Origin: Diphasiastrum complanatum
Lineage: Eukaryota; Streptophyta; Lycopodiopsida; Lycopodiales; Lycopodiaceae
Direction: 5' to 3'
Length of the DNA: 64,000 nt
Assembly: GCA_029204225.1 (NCBI GenBank)
Contig: CM055101.1
Location: 57,722,920 to 57,786,919, forward strand
The notes beneath the pieces were generated by a model, which worked only from the letters and a program-made list of their open reading frames with translations, did no database searches and had not been told where the DNA came from. Position numbers and translations under genes: made by a program. How positions within the stretch are numbered: position 1 is the first letter of the stretch; each line of letters begins with the position of its first letter. Positions 1-10,242 of the stretch are shown piece by piece.

Positions 1-290
1 CATCTTCTTTTCAATTAGATCCCTGATCAGGTGATACTTGATCGCAATGTGCTTCGTTCTAGAATGGAACATGGGATCTTTCGTCAGGTGTATTGCAGAG
101 GTGTTGTCCATCTGCAAGACCAGTACTCATTCCTTGTTTCGCCCAATTAATCCAGGAGTTGCCTTAGCCAAATTATTTCGTTGGCCATCTTCGCTGCTGC
201 TACGTACTCTGCTTCGCAGGATGACTGGGCTACAACGATCTGCTTCTTGCTGACCCAGAGAACTGCTGCTCCTGATGCGATAGTGCCATA
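1..290 (-). pseudogene. Ty1/copia RNase H fragment (3' part of a pol gene)
   Basis: Reverse-strand reading gives the late RNase H part of a copia polyprotein, including a serine/glutamate-rich 'EAEY'-type stretch followed by the segment that normally carries 'MANEI.W.R..L' and 'H.R.KHI'. The same DNA recurs at about 53550-53845 in the same orientation with clearly high identity, and that second copy is easier to read. The piece begins at the window edge and loses similarity to the second copy near 290, so it is a truncated relic and codes for nothing complete. Confidence 0.75.
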
Positions 291-727
291 GCTAGGAGCC
301 TACCAATAGTTGGTATTGTGATACCTATAGTTTGAGAGTGGATTATATTGACTATTTCTTGGGTTAGATTGTCCTATGCTGAAGTTATAATGTATTCTTG
401 CTATGTAGTCTGTCCTTGGGAGTGATCACAAAAGGCATTGGAAACATCAACATCATTTGTTATGTCAATAGAATCAGAATTTCAAGTGTCATAAGGTTGT
501 GTTATATGTCCATGAGTTTAAAAAGAGCTTATTACTTGACAAAGAATTGCATACCACATATCATGAAGGTAGCTACAAGATGAAACTTAAACTTTGATGT
601 ACAATGATAGTAAGCATAAGAGAAAAAGAATTTGTATTGACTTATGAAAGAAATCTTAAAGCTTCAAAGAGCAAATGGAGTATACAACATGAAGAAGCTA
701 ATATTGAAATGCCAATAGTATTATTTG
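291..727. other. Unassigned AT-rich DNA left of the copia insertion
   Basis: No known gene was recognised. A short open frame starts with ATG at 602 and reaches the insertion site at 727. If the element at 728-7158 and one copy of its target duplication are removed in thought, the frame stays open into the right flank to about 7244. It is only about 70 codons long and resembles nothing I know, so chance is a good explanation. Confidence 0.4.
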
Positions 728-1382
728 TGTGAAAATTGTCAACATTTCCTAGCTAGTTTGAGGCCTAAATTGGCTAAAATTGTAAATAGTTTTGGTTCTG
801 GAGTTTCACACGTGTGAACCAGGCCACAATGTTTTTATTTACTGTATTTTTTCAGTATGATGAAGTTTCAAACTTCATACCCTTCAAAATGAGACCATTT
901 TGATGTATTTTGGTCATATAAGCCATTTTTAGCTATTTTTCCTATATAGGGAATATCTAGGGTCAAGTACCTTCTAGAGAGAGGAGAGAGAGTCATCTTC
1001 CTCATCCATAAATAGTAGGGAAGTCGTGGAGAACAGGTTGGAGAAACCTTTTGTATGCTTCATTGAGATCAATAGATCATTGTCATTGTTTCTTCCTCCA
1101 TTGAGAGCATTGTTGTGTGTATTGTCTTCAAGCTATTGTGTATGATCTTAGGTGCTTTCCAAAAGTGATAGGCTGATGTATTATGGACTGTATAATGCTA
1201 TTTTGGGCCGCACTTGATGTTTATGGAAGTTTCCATTTGTGATAAATGCTTTTTGATCAAGTTCTTTGCATTCTAGGTAGCATAGAATGTGTTGCCAATT
1301 CCTAGCTTATGTAGTTTGGAGTGCAAGCATTCAAGCCAATGATCTTGGAGTTTAGATCCACTTAGGATCTGTATTTTTCACA
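728..1382 (+). repeat. 5' LTR of the intact copia element
   Basis: 655 bp, from TGTGAAAATTG to TTTTTCACA, with a short inverted terminus (TGTGAA/TTCACA). It holds a perfect 14-bp palindrome TTCACACGTGTGAA at 805-818, whose core CACGTG is a G-box, and a TATA-like CCTATATAGG at 941-950 that probably sets the transcript start about 30 bp downstream. Purine-rich GAGAGAGGAGAGAGAG follows near 975-992. The right copy differs at two bases only. Confidence 0.95.
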
Positions 1383-1394
1383 TGGTATCAGAGC
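1383..1394 (+). promoter_or_regulatory. Primer binding site (initiator tRNA-Met)
   Basis: TGGTATCAGAGC lies directly after the CA end of the 5' LTR. It is complementary to the 3' end of plant initiator tRNA-Met, the usual primer for minus-strand synthesis in plant copia elements. Confidence 0.95.
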
Positions 1395-2554
1395 TGGTTG
1401 GCTTCTATTTACAGTAAGTATTCCATTTTTGGTGATATTTGGATGTTTGATCAAGTTCTAGCATGATTTTGCATTGCTTTGTTGATCAAATCTTACTAAC
1501 CTTTGTTTTGTGAGTTGAACTTGTGGATCAAAAGCATATTTCAGGTCTATTGAAGATCAGAGGCTGAAAAGAAACTATTTTGGATCAGATCATAACACCT
1601 AATCATTTGTTATTGTGAGGCTTGTGCATATTCAATACTAACAATGTTCTTTTCAATCCTATTGTTGACAATCTCCATTCTTGGATGAACACTCTCCTTA
1701 AGTGGATGAAACTTCTCCTTAAGTGGATGACAAATGCTCTTTTGAGTGAGTTGTAATTCTCCTAAAGGCTGAGCAAAGCTCCCATTTGGATGAAAGATCC
1801 CCTTTTTTGGGTGAACATATTGCAAGCTCCATTGTGAAGAGCATATTGTAAAGATTGTCATTAATTTTGGCATAAATTTTGGTGTACTTTGTTGAGCATG
1901 TAAGTAACTCTCCTTATGTAATTTGATTGGAGCATTTGCTGGAAGGTGTTAACCATTATGCAAGTGTGTTTTCAGGTTCTTAACAGGTTGAGGAACATTC
2001 TCATGTGAAGTGATCTTAGATCTACATCTAAACACCAAGATTTGACAAGATAGTGAAGCTAGTCTTGTGATTCACTAAGTGTGCTCATTCATTCACCTCT
2101 AAATCTTGTATTTATCACTTGCTGGAGTTTATAAACTTTTAGAAGTGTGGTTTACATGTGGTTTTACAGGTTGAATCAATATCTTAGTGTGTTGATCATA
2201 TGTTGATCAAGTTTGTTCATTACTAGGTAATCTTGGCATCCTAGTTTTGGGTATTTTCTAAGAATGCAAGTAACTCTTCACACCATAACTTGATTTGGTC
2301 ACTTGCTGGAAAGTTTGAGAGCTTAAGCAAGAGTGTGTTCAGGTTGGTTTGATTTTGTAATCCATTCTTAGTGTGTGCAAAGTGTTGCATGTGTTTCAAT
2401 CTTCCTTTCTATGCTTGGAAACCATCTAGGTTCAAGATAGAAGTGTTTTAGGGTCCTAAATCTTCATAGATCTCTTTATCTATCATTTGTTGAGAGAAAA
2501 GTGAGTGCTAAGTGCTTTAGGACAGAACCTAAAAGTTGAAGAAACATTAGAATC
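1395..2554 (+). other. Long untranslated leader of the copia element, with internal repeats
   Basis: About 1.16 kb separates the primer site from the gag start. The stretch 1670-1830 repeats a GTGGATGA-like motif several times (CCTTAAGTGGATGA twice in a row). Three degenerate copies of a further module, roughly AAGTAACTCT...CACTTGCTGGA...GTGTG..TTCAGGTT, lie near 1898-1985, 2091-2178 and 2264-2350. No protein is evident. The leader may carry packaging or translation signals, which is inference. Confidence 0.7.
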
Positions 2555-5500
2555 ATGGCTTCCAATGGTGGGATCATGCTAGAGTCTAGTGAAAGGTTGA
2601 GTTCATCAAACTACTCTACTTGGAAAGTGAGGATGGAGTCCTTACTTGAGTTGAATGAACTCATGGACATAGTTGCAGAAATTGAAGAGAGACCTCTCAC
2701 ACTTCAAGAGCAACAAAGGTTTGATAAGAAGGCCAAAAGGGCTCTTCATATCATTAAAATGAATGTTACAAATGAACTTCTCAAGGAAGTTGGAAAGTGT
2801 CAAAGTGCAAGTGAGGCATGGAATGCCTTAAAGAAGCTCTTTGAATCAAAGTCCACATCTAGGGTATTGACCCTAAGGAGACAAATATTTTCTAGTAGGC
2901 AAAGAGAGGGTGAAAGTGCTCATGCATTTATCTTGAGAGTTAAGTCCCTAAGTGATGATTTAGCATGCATTGATGAGAACATAAAAGATGGTGAAATAGT
3001 CCAAGTTATGTTGAATGGTTTGCTAAATGAACATGCTAACCTTGTGCAAAGTTTTGCCATTCAAAGAGTCTTGCCAAGTGTGGTTGACTTGCAAGAAATC
3101 TTATTGGCTGAAGAACATAGGTTGCAATCAAAGCTTGATGGTGCATCCTTGCAAGGTGGAGGTGAAGAGGCTTTCTTCACAAAAGGCAAATTCAAGGGCA
3201 AAGGTAAAGGCAAAGGGAAATGGTCCAAAGGTGGTAACTTTGATCATGATGATCACTCTTCCTCTTCCTCTTCTACTAAGAACAATAAGTCAAAGTTCAA
3301 GTGCTTTTATTGTGGGATAAAAGGTCATTTTGCAAATGAATGTTATAAGAAGAAAAGAGAGCAAGGAGAGAGGCAAGAAAATCTTACAATAGATGAGGAA
3401 GAACATAATACATGTGAATCACTTGTTATGACTTCAAGTTTGTTAGCCAACATAGATGATAATGATCCTTGGTGGATTGATAGTGGAGCCTCATCTCACA
3501 TGACAAGACATAAGGAATACTTTACATCCTTATTGTCTTATGAGGGAGAAGGTAACATCATCTACACTGCAAATGATGGTCAATGTGACATCAAAGGCAT
3601 AGGCACTATTCCTATTTCCCTTTCAACAAATAGGAAAGCAAATCTTGAAAATGTTTTGTACAATCCTTCAATCACTAAGAATTTGCTTAGTGTAAGTCAA
3701 ATGATTGACAAAGGACTTGATGTGGAGTTCATTGGAGATGCATGTTTGATAAGTAAATGTGGATCCTTGATTGCTCAAGGTAGGAGGCATGGTAAACTTT
3801 TCAAGCTTGATGCATGTGTGATCTCTAATCATGAAGGATGTATGGCTAGGGAGCAATTGACAAACCAAGAAGTTTGGCACAAGAGGTTGGGCCATCCCAA
3901 CTTCAAATCCTTGGAGGTAATGGCAAAGAAAGAGCTTGTTCTTGGTCTCCCTAAAAGTCTTGTTGCAAACAATAGTGTTTGTGAACATTGTGCCTTGTCC
4001 AAATCTCATAGACTTGCTTATTCTAGATCTACTTCTAGATCTAAAGAAGCTTTTCAACTTGTGCATTCTGATATTCATTCTTCTAGTACAACTAGCAATG
4101 GTGGGGCAAAGATGTATGCAACTTTCATTGATGACTTTAGTAGGTATACTTGGATCTATCTTCTTAAAAGTAAGGATGAAGTGTTTGCTGCATTTGTCAA
4201 GTTCAAGAATGAAATGGAAAACCAATTCAATACAAAGATCAAATGCTTAAGATCTGATAATGGAGGGGAATACACCTCAAATAGGTTCAAAGACTTTTGT
4301 ATAGCACATGGGATTAAGAGGGAGATGTCTAGTCCTAGGACTCCACAACAGAATGGAGTGGCCGAGAGGAAGAATAGAACCCTTTGTGAATGTGCCAAGG
4401 CAATGAGACTACATGCTAATCTTGCTAAGTCTTTTTGGGGGGAAGCTTTAGCATGTGCTAACTATCTATGTAATAGATGGACAAGTGCTTCCTTGGATGG
4501 TAAAACTCCTCATGAGGTTCTTTATGGTAGAAGGCCGAGTGTCAAGCATTGTAGGATCTTTGGATGTACATGTTTTGTCAATATCACACTTGATGATAGA
4601 ACTAAAGAAGATCCTTCATCAAAGAAGGGTGTGTTTGTTGGCTATAGTGAAGTAAGCAAGGCTTACAAAGTGTACATTCCTTCTACAAAGAAAGTTGTCA
4701 TAAGTAGGGATGTCATCTTTCATGAAGAGAATGTTTCCAATGTTGTTGATGTTGATGTTGATGTGCCTACTAATCATCATGATGTGCAAGATGTCTTGGA
4801 TGAAGATGGAGATGCCACTCCAAAGCAAACTTCAAGGAAGACTCAAAGGCAAAGGGCTAAGCCATCAAGGCTAACCTATGATGAAAAAGGAAAGCAAGTG
4901 GTGGACAACTCTAACTTTGCTTTTCTTACCTCTTTTGATGAACCAACTTGTGTAGGTGAAGCAATTCAAAAGAAGGAATGGATCCAAGCCATGGATCATG
5001 AGCATCAAGCACTCATCAAAAGCAACACATGGAGGTTGGTAAAGCTTCCAAAGGACAAGAAGGCAATTGGTTGTAAGTGGATCTTCAAGATCAAGACAAA
5101 TCAAGATGGATCAATCAACAAGTACAAGGCAAGGTTGGTGGCAAAGGGGTATGCTCAAGAATATGGTATTGACTATGATGAGACCTTTGCACCCGTGGCA
5201 AAGATGGTAACTATTCGAATCCTAATCTCTCTTGCAACTCTTTATGATTGGGATATGTGGCAAATGGATGTTACTAATGCCTTCTTGAATGGTGATCTTG
5301 AAGAAGATATTTACATGGAGCAACCCGAGGGCTATGTTTCACATGATGATCCTAATCATGTGTGCTATCTCCAAAAGAGTTTGTATGGGCTAAAGCAAGC
5401 ACCAAGGAGTTGGTATGCTAAGCTCAATTCCTTCTTACTTTCTCAAAACTTTGTTATGAGTGAGTATGATCATTCTCTCTACTTTAGATTGAATGAAAAT

Positions 5501-6508
5501 GATATCACTTTACTTTTGATCTATGTTGATGACATTATCTTAAGTGGTGGTAACAATCTAGATATAGATGAAATCAAGATGGCACTCAAAAGAGAGTTTG
5601 AAATTCAAGATCTTGGTAAACTTCATTATATCTTAGGAATAGAGATTATTAGAACTTCTAAATCTACATTCATATGTCAAGAAAAGTATGTTAACTCTAT
5701 TCTAAAAAGGTTTCATATGGAAGATTGTAAAGTTGTTTCTACTCCTATGGAATCAAATGTAAAGCTAACTACAAGAAGTAATGAAAGATCCTTCAAGGAC
5801 ATTACTCTCTATAGAAAGCTAATAGGATCTCTTATATGGTTAACCATCACAAGACCTGATCTAAGCTTTGTGGTTGGTAAACTAAGTCAATTTATGCAAG
5901 ATCCTAGTGAGGCTCATTGGAAGCTAGGAAAGAGAGTACTTAGATACATCTCGGGATCTAGAGATTTTGGCATCTTGTATGGAGGTACTACACCTAACCT
6001 TTGTGGATTTTCAGATTCAGATTTTGCAGGTGATCAAATGGATAGGAAGTCAACAAGTGCCTTTGCAATCTATCTTGGAGATGGAGTGGTCTCATGGCTA
6101 TCAAAGAAGCAACCAACTATCTCTCTATCTTCCACCGAAGCCGAGTACAAGGCATTAACAACATGCACCAAGGAGATTCTTTGGATCAAGAGGATGTTAT
6201 TGGATCTTCACTTGCTGGAACCAGAGAAGACTCCAATCATACTTTGTGATAACCTTTCAGCCCAAAGCTTGGCAAGCAATCCTGTTTTTCATGCAAGGAG
6301 CAAGCACATTGAGATTGCTCACCATTTTGTGAGAGATCAAGTCATTGCCAAAGAGGTGGAGCTTCAACATGTCTCTTCAAAGGAGTGTGTGGCTGATATC
6401 TTCACCAAACCATTGGGAAAGGACCTATATTTAATGCATAGATCTAATCTTGGAATGTGCTCAAAGACTATGTTGAAACTAGCATCCAATGTTGAAGAGG
6501 GAGTGTGA
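2555..6508 (+). CDS. Copia gag-pol polyprotein
   Basis: A single 1317-residue frame starts at ATG 2555. The N-terminal gag part (about 20-200) is of the UBN2 type. A zinc knuckle C-x2-C-x4-H-x4-C lies at 250-263 after a Lys/Gly-rich stretch. The aspartic protease active site is DSGA with Asp309. The integrase has an HHCC zinc finger (His442, His447, Cys476, Cys479) and the catalytic triad Asp506, Asp568, Glu604, spaced D-61-D-35-E. The reverse transcriptase has YVDD at 990-993, and RNase H follows at about 1150-1290. The length is normal for plant copia. No stop or frameshift was seen, and the TGA stop (6506-6508) lies inside the first bases of the 3' LTR. The protein would be cut by its own protease and act in cytoplasmic particles and then the nucleus. 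Confidence 0.96.
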   Translation: MASNGGIMLESSERLSSSNYSTWKVRMESLLELNELMDIVAEIEERPLTLQEQQRFDKKAKRALHIIKMNVTNELLKEVGKCQSASEAWNALKKLFESKSTSRVLTLRRQIFSSRQREGESAHAFILRVKSLSDDLACIDENIKDGEIVQVMLNGLLNEHANLVQSFAIQRVLPSVVDLQEILLAEEHRLQSKLDGASLQGGGEEAFFTKGKFKGKGKGKGKWSKGGNFDHDDHSSSSSSTKNNKSKFKCFYCGIKGHFANECYKKKREQGERQENLTIDEEEHNTCESLVMTSSLLANIDDNDPWWIDSGASSHMTRHKEYFTSLLSYEGEGNIIYTANDGQCDIKGIGTIPISLSTNRKANLENVLYNPSITKNLLSVSQMIDKGLDVEFIGDACLISKCGSLIAQGRRHGKLFKLDACVISNHEGCMAREQLTNQEVWHKRLGHPNFKSLEVMAKKELVLGLPKSLVANNSVCEHCALSKSHRLAYSRSTSRSKEAFQLVHSDIHSSSTTSNGGAKMYATFIDDFSRYTWIYLLKSKDEVFAAFVKFKNEMENQFNTKIKCLRSDNGGEYTSNRFKDFCIAHGIKREMSSPRTPQQNGVAERKNRTLCECAKAMRLHANLAKSFWGEALACANYLCNRWTSASLDGKTPHEVLYGRRPSVKHCRIFGCTCFVNITLDDRTKEDPSSKKGVFVGYSEVSKAYKVYIPSTKKVVISRDVIFHEENVSNVVDVDVDVPTNHHDVQDVLDEDGDATPKQTSRKTQRQRAKPSRLTYDEKGKQVVDNSNFAFLTSFDEPTCVGEAIQKKEWIQAMDHEHQALIKSNTWRLVKLPKDKKAIGCKWIFKIKTNQDGSINKYKARLVAKGYAQEYGIDYDETFAPVAKMVTIRILISLATLYDWDMWQMDVTNAFLNGDLEEDIYMEQPEGYVSHDDPNHVCYLQKSLYGLKQAPRSWYAKLNSFLLSQNFVMSEYDHSLYFRLNENDITLLLIYVDDIILSGGNNLDIDEIKMALKREFEIQDLGKLHYILGIEIIRTSKSTFICQEKYVNSILKRFHMEDCKVVSTPMESNVKLTTRSNERSFKDITLYRKLIGSLIWLTITRPDLSFVVGKLSQFMQDPSEAHWKLGKRVLRYISGSRDFGILYGGTTPNLCGFSDSDFAGDQMDRKSTSAFAIYLGDGVVSWLSKKQPTISLSSTEAEYKALTTCTKEILWIKRMLLDLHLLEPEKTPIILCDNLSAQSLASNPVFHARSKHIEIAHHFVRDQVIAKEVELQHVSSKECVADIFTKPLGKDLYLMHRSNLGMCSKTMLKLASNVEEGV
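6494..6503 (+). promoter_or_regulatory. Polypurine tract
   Basis: GAAGAGGGAG, all purines, lies immediately before the TG start of the 3' LTR. It is the expected primer for plus-strand DNA synthesis. It also encodes the last residues of the polyprotein. Confidence 0.85.
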
Positions 6509-7158
6509 AAATTGTCAACATTTCCTAGCTAGTTTGAGGCCTAAATTGGCTAAAATTGTAAATAGTTTTGGTTCTGGAGTTTCACACGTGTGAACCAGGC
6601 CACAATGTTTTTATTTACTGTATTTTTTCAGTATGATGAAGTGTCAAACTTCATACCCTTCAAAATGAGACCATTTTGATGTATTTTGGTCATATAAGCC
6701 ATTTTTAGCTATTTTTCCTATATAGGGAATATCTAGGGTCAAGTACCTTCTAGAGAGAGGAGAGAGAGTCATCTTCCTCATCCATAAATAGTAGGGAAGT
6801 CGTGGAGAACAGGTTGGAGAAACCTTTTGTATGCTTCATTGAGATCAATAGATCATTGTCATTGTTTCTTCCTCCATTGAGAGCATTGTTGTGTGTATTG
6901 TCTTCAAGCTATTGTGTATGATCTTAGGTGCTTTCCAAAAGTGATAGGCTGATGTATTATGGACTGTATAATGCTATTTTGGGCCGCACTTGATGTTTAT
7001 GGAAGTTTCCATTTGTGATAAATGCTTTTTGATCAAGTTCTTTGCATTCTAGGTAGCATAGAATGTGTTGCCAATTCCTAGCTTATGTAGTTTGGAGTGC
7101 AAGTATTCAAGCCAATGATCTTGGAGTTTAGATCCACTTAGGATCTGTATTTTTCACA
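6504..7158 (+). repeat. 3' LTR of the intact copia element
   Basis: 655 bp, the same length as the 5' LTR and identical to it except for two substitutions seen by eye. It carries the same palindrome (6581-6594) and TATA-like site. The flanking ATTTG at 7159-7163 completes the target duplication. Confidence 0.95.
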
Positions 7159-8500
7159 ATTTGTCACTCTAGTAGATTCTCATGACATAAAAAAAATTGA
7201 ATCAAATGACAAAAAGAACTTTATTCAAAAGCCCAATAGGTGAAATTAATATTTGATGCAACAAGTTTAAAAGATGCAATAGTAATTGAATCTGAAGATG
7301 ACATAGAAGCCCCACAAAGAATTGATATTGCATCAACTTATATTGTTGAGAATAATAGTATGTAGCAATGAATAAGATATTAGCCCATCTAAATAAGGCA
7401 ATGGCCAAGAACTAGATTGTAAATGGCCTAGAGCTTGATCTGAATATCAAAATATTTCGTAAATCTTGTGCATATAAAATTTCAAAAAACAAATTGCCTC
7501 ACAAGTCTCATTTTGGGGGATTCTCAAGAGATAGAGGGCCCTTTAAAGTTTGATGGTCAACACCCTTACATTTCTTTTGTTATTTGTAAAGTTGAAAATT
7601 TGAAACACAAAAACTTGAAAATACCAAAACAAAAATCTGAATATTGTGTTTTGGACTCCAGTTTTCATCTTTGGGATGCCTTACCAAAAAAGAGGAGGGC
7701 AAAAAAACCTAAACCCTCGAAGAATCCCGTATGTTGAAGGGAGGATGGGGACAAAAAAAGATTGAAATTTGTGCTTTGCAAGGTAGAGGGAGGAACACTT
7801 GCATGCTAGCCTACAAAGGGCTTTCTCCTCCCCTTGTAGATGGGATAGATTCATGGAAGTTTTTATGAAATCATTCACTGTTGTGGATGAGTCTGACTAC
7901 ACATTAGAAGTTCATAAATTGCAAGATGGGGACTAAGAGTTTGGACTCTTACCTCCAAGAGTTCATGGATTCATGGAATCCATGGCTTTCCATTATACCT
8001 AACTCATTGCTAGAAAATTTCTTTTATATGAAATGGCACAATTATGTTTGTTTAGAGATAGACATCATTGAATGAACTAGATGTGTAAGATGCATTTACT
8101 ATAAATAAAAAACAACAACAAATATGTCTTACATATTGTAATGTATTATTTATTATGAGTTCCATAATAAACATGAATTTATTACACTTCATTAAAAACA
8201 ATAAAAAATATATATTATTTTATAACAATTTTGTATAAGCACTTTAGATCGGAGAAGGCCCCTTGCAAGGTGACGACCACATAGTTCTAGTAGCTCCTTA
8301 GGGATTCAGTGATGTTCTGCAAGCTATGGATGAATGAGAAAGGGGGACATGCTTGTGAAATATCACCACATGAGGTGCCCGGCCGTGAATGATGCAAAGA
8401 GGTCCTAAGGGTGCAAGAAAACTCTGAAAAGGTAGAGAAAGGCCTACTACTTATGTTAGTATTGATGTAGAGGGGAGAGGAGGGAAGAAAATAAAAGCCT
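7159..8500. other. Unassigned spacer before the heat-shock gene
   Basis: AT-rich DNA with short open frames only (the longest about 89 codons, 7468-7737, Lys-rich at its end). I recognise no family, splice structure or repeat in it. Confidence 0.5.
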
Positions 8501-8514
8501 GGAATAAAGCTCTA

Positions 8515-8570
8515 GAAGGTTAGAGAAAGAGAGAGACGAACGTACAAGAGTTTTCCAGACCTTTCTTCGA
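8515..8570 (+). promoter_or_regulatory. Heat-shock element cluster
   Basis: Two near-consensus arrays of alternating GAA and TTC pentamer cores. 8515-8527 reads GAA-gg-TTA-ga-GAA (one core base off). 8553-8570 reads TTC-ca-GAC-ct-TTC-tt-CGA (four cores in phase, two with one mismatch). They lie 50-110 bp upstream of the TATA box, the usual place for binding of trimeric heat-shock factor in plant small heat-shock promoters. Confidence 0.65.
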
Positions 8571-8620
8571 CCTCCCTTTCTACTCTCCTCCTCCCGCTCC
8601 TTACCAACATACATTTTTCT

Positions 8621-8630
8621 CTATATATTT
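8621..8630 (+). promoter_or_regulatory. TATA box of the small heat-shock gene
   Basis: CTATATATTT lies about 230 bp before the ATG and just downstream of the heat-shock elements. The transcript would start near 8655, giving a 5' leader of about 200 nt. Confidence 0.6.
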
Positions 8631-8858
8631 CACATGACGCCTTTCGGGTTTTCTTCATTCGACTTCCAATGCTTGCACCATATCAGTGAGTTCGTTATCA
8701 GCTATCTACAGCTACGCGGTCATAGTAATCGATATAATCTCTACATCGGGGATTCTTAATTGATCAACTCTCGCCATCGACGGACAATCTTGGAAACCGC
8801 AAACAGCAATTCATTTCTGAGAAGGAAGTTCGATTCGTTTTTTCGTTTTTAACTGGAT

Positions 8859-9533
8859 ATGGCTTTGACACCATTCTCCTTTGGCGGAGATCAAAGTATT
8901 TTTGATCCCTTAGATAAATTTTTTGAGCCTTTTGACAGATTTCCTCTGTGGGACAATGCACCTAATTCTCGACAGTTCGCCCAGGATGTGAGCGCCATTG
9001 CTAGTACTCGAGTTGATTGGGTTGAAACCCCGGAGGCTCATATTTTCAAAGCCGATCTACCAGGTGATACATTATTCCTGATATTAGCATATATTTCAAG
9101 GCTTTGTGCACACAATTTCGAATAATCTTCCTCAACCTGGCTTGTTGCCATAAAATCTTCATGCCCGTGCTGATCTCCTTATAGTAGTTCTTCTTGTTCG
9201 TTTTCTCTGATTCATCTCACCTATATTCTAAATCTTTTGAGTGTGTCTTTGTTTTGGATTTCAGGGTTGAAAAAGGAAGAAGTAAAGGTCCAGGTGGAAG
9301 ATGGACGCACGTTACAGATAAGCGGAGAACGCAAGAAAGAGGAAGTGGAGAAGACGGACAAATGGCATCGGGTGGAGCGTACGCAGGGCAGTTTCTTGCG
9401 ACGCTTCCGGTTACCAGAGAATGCGAAAGTGGAGGAAGTGAAGGCCAAGGTTGAGGACGGCGTCCTCACCGTCACAGTTCCTAAAATTGAGAAACCTAAG
9501 CACGAAGTGAAGGCCGTAGAAATCTCTGGCTAA
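8859..9533 (+). CDS. Class I (cytosolic) small heat-shock protein, two exons
   Basis: Exon 1 is 8859-9063 and exon 2 is 9265-9533. The 201-bp intron (9064-9264) starts GTGATA, ends TTTCAG and is in phase 1. The joined product is 157 residues, about 18 kDa. The N-terminal arm has Phe/Pro/Asp-rich segments typical of class I ([11 protein letters not shown]). The alpha-crystallin domain runs from about 50 to 142, with ADLPG at the intron junction and the LTVTVPK motif near its end. The C-terminal tail holds a V-x-I motif (VEIS) for dimer-dimer contacts. Such proteins form large oligomers that hold unfolding proteins during heat stress without using ATP. No organelle signal is present. Most class I genes in flowering plants lack introns, so the intron inside the domain is notable. 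Upstream heat-shock elements support heat induction. Confidence 0.95.
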
Positions 9534-10230
9534 AGTGCAACAGCATATAGTACATGCGAGATAATAGGGCTCATGAGATTTTCGAACTCTTTAACTCATT
9601 GATTAGGGCTAGTAAACTCCTAGGGTTTCTTGCATACATACGTCTAGCTCAATTTTCATGATTTGCTTTCTAAGCACTTATATGAAGACAGTATGTCCGT
9701 AATGAAACTTTGAATGCAGACGGACGCAAGTAATGCTTTGTATCAAGTTTTGCTATTAGTAATAATATAGAAGTTAGCCTCACGAAGGCGTTTTTTATTA
9801 TCGTGCGTGTGGACTTGATTGTTCTTTTTCTTTTGTCTCAAATGAGCGTCGGGTGTATTTTTTGTTGAGATTGTGAATATCTAGTGTATATTGTTAGAAG
9901 ATGTCAGAATTTGGAACATTATGGACTCACATAGCAGATCCTTTTGAAAGTTTCCTCAAGAAACTGGAATTTACAAGTGAATTCACACAAATTCTTAGCA
10001 TCATTCAATCAAAATGAACCTTGTAGAAGAGCACTCTACCATAATTTTGAAAAGTAAGCTACTTATCCGGAATTTGTGAATCCAACTCCATAATTCCTTT
10101 GAGAAAAAACAGCACTCCAACCGAAATGTAATTCAAGCGTTTCAACTTCGAAATCGTTCACACCTATCCAAGACCGCATCTTAGCCGGGCTTTGAAATCA
10201 ATGTAAAGGCTCTATAGGATTGCCCCTAAG
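9534..10230. other. 3' flank of the heat-shock gene
   Basis: AT-rich sequence with AATAATATA near 9760 as a possible polyadenylation signal. Beyond about 9850 there is no recognisable gene. Confidence 0.45.
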
Positions 10231-10242
10231 ATGAGGATAGGA

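Larger units (their letters stand above)
728..7158 (+). mobile_element. Intact Ty1/copia LTR retrotransposon
   Basis: This is a complete 6431-bp element. Two LTRs of equal length (728-1382 and 6504-7158) start with TG and end with CA. The 5 bases before it (723-727, ATTTG) are repeated directly after it (7159-7163), which is a perfect target-site duplication. A tRNA-iMet primer site follows the 5' LTR, a purine tract precedes the 3' LTR, and one uninterrupted gag-pol frame lies between. By eye the LTRs differ at only two positions (near 857 and 1330 of the left copy), so the insertion is recent. It has all the parts needed for autonomous movement. The order protease, integrase, reverse transcriptase, RNase H is that of Pseudoviridae. 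Several decayed relatives lie elsewhere in the window. Confidence 0.96.

Noticed and set aside
1610-1873. Reverse-strand frame with repeated His-Pro in the copia leader
   Set aside because: It is the antisense of the GTGGATGA leader repeats; the periodic residues come from the DNA repeat, not from a protein.
3668-4225. 185-codon reverse-strand frame within the copia polyprotein
   Set aside because: It is fully antisense to the integrase coding region of an intact element and has no family motif.
9194-9475. Frames on both strands overlapping exon 2 of the heat-shock gene
   Set aside because: They are shadows of the GC-richer exon; only the frame joined to exon 1 gives the alpha-crystallin domain.
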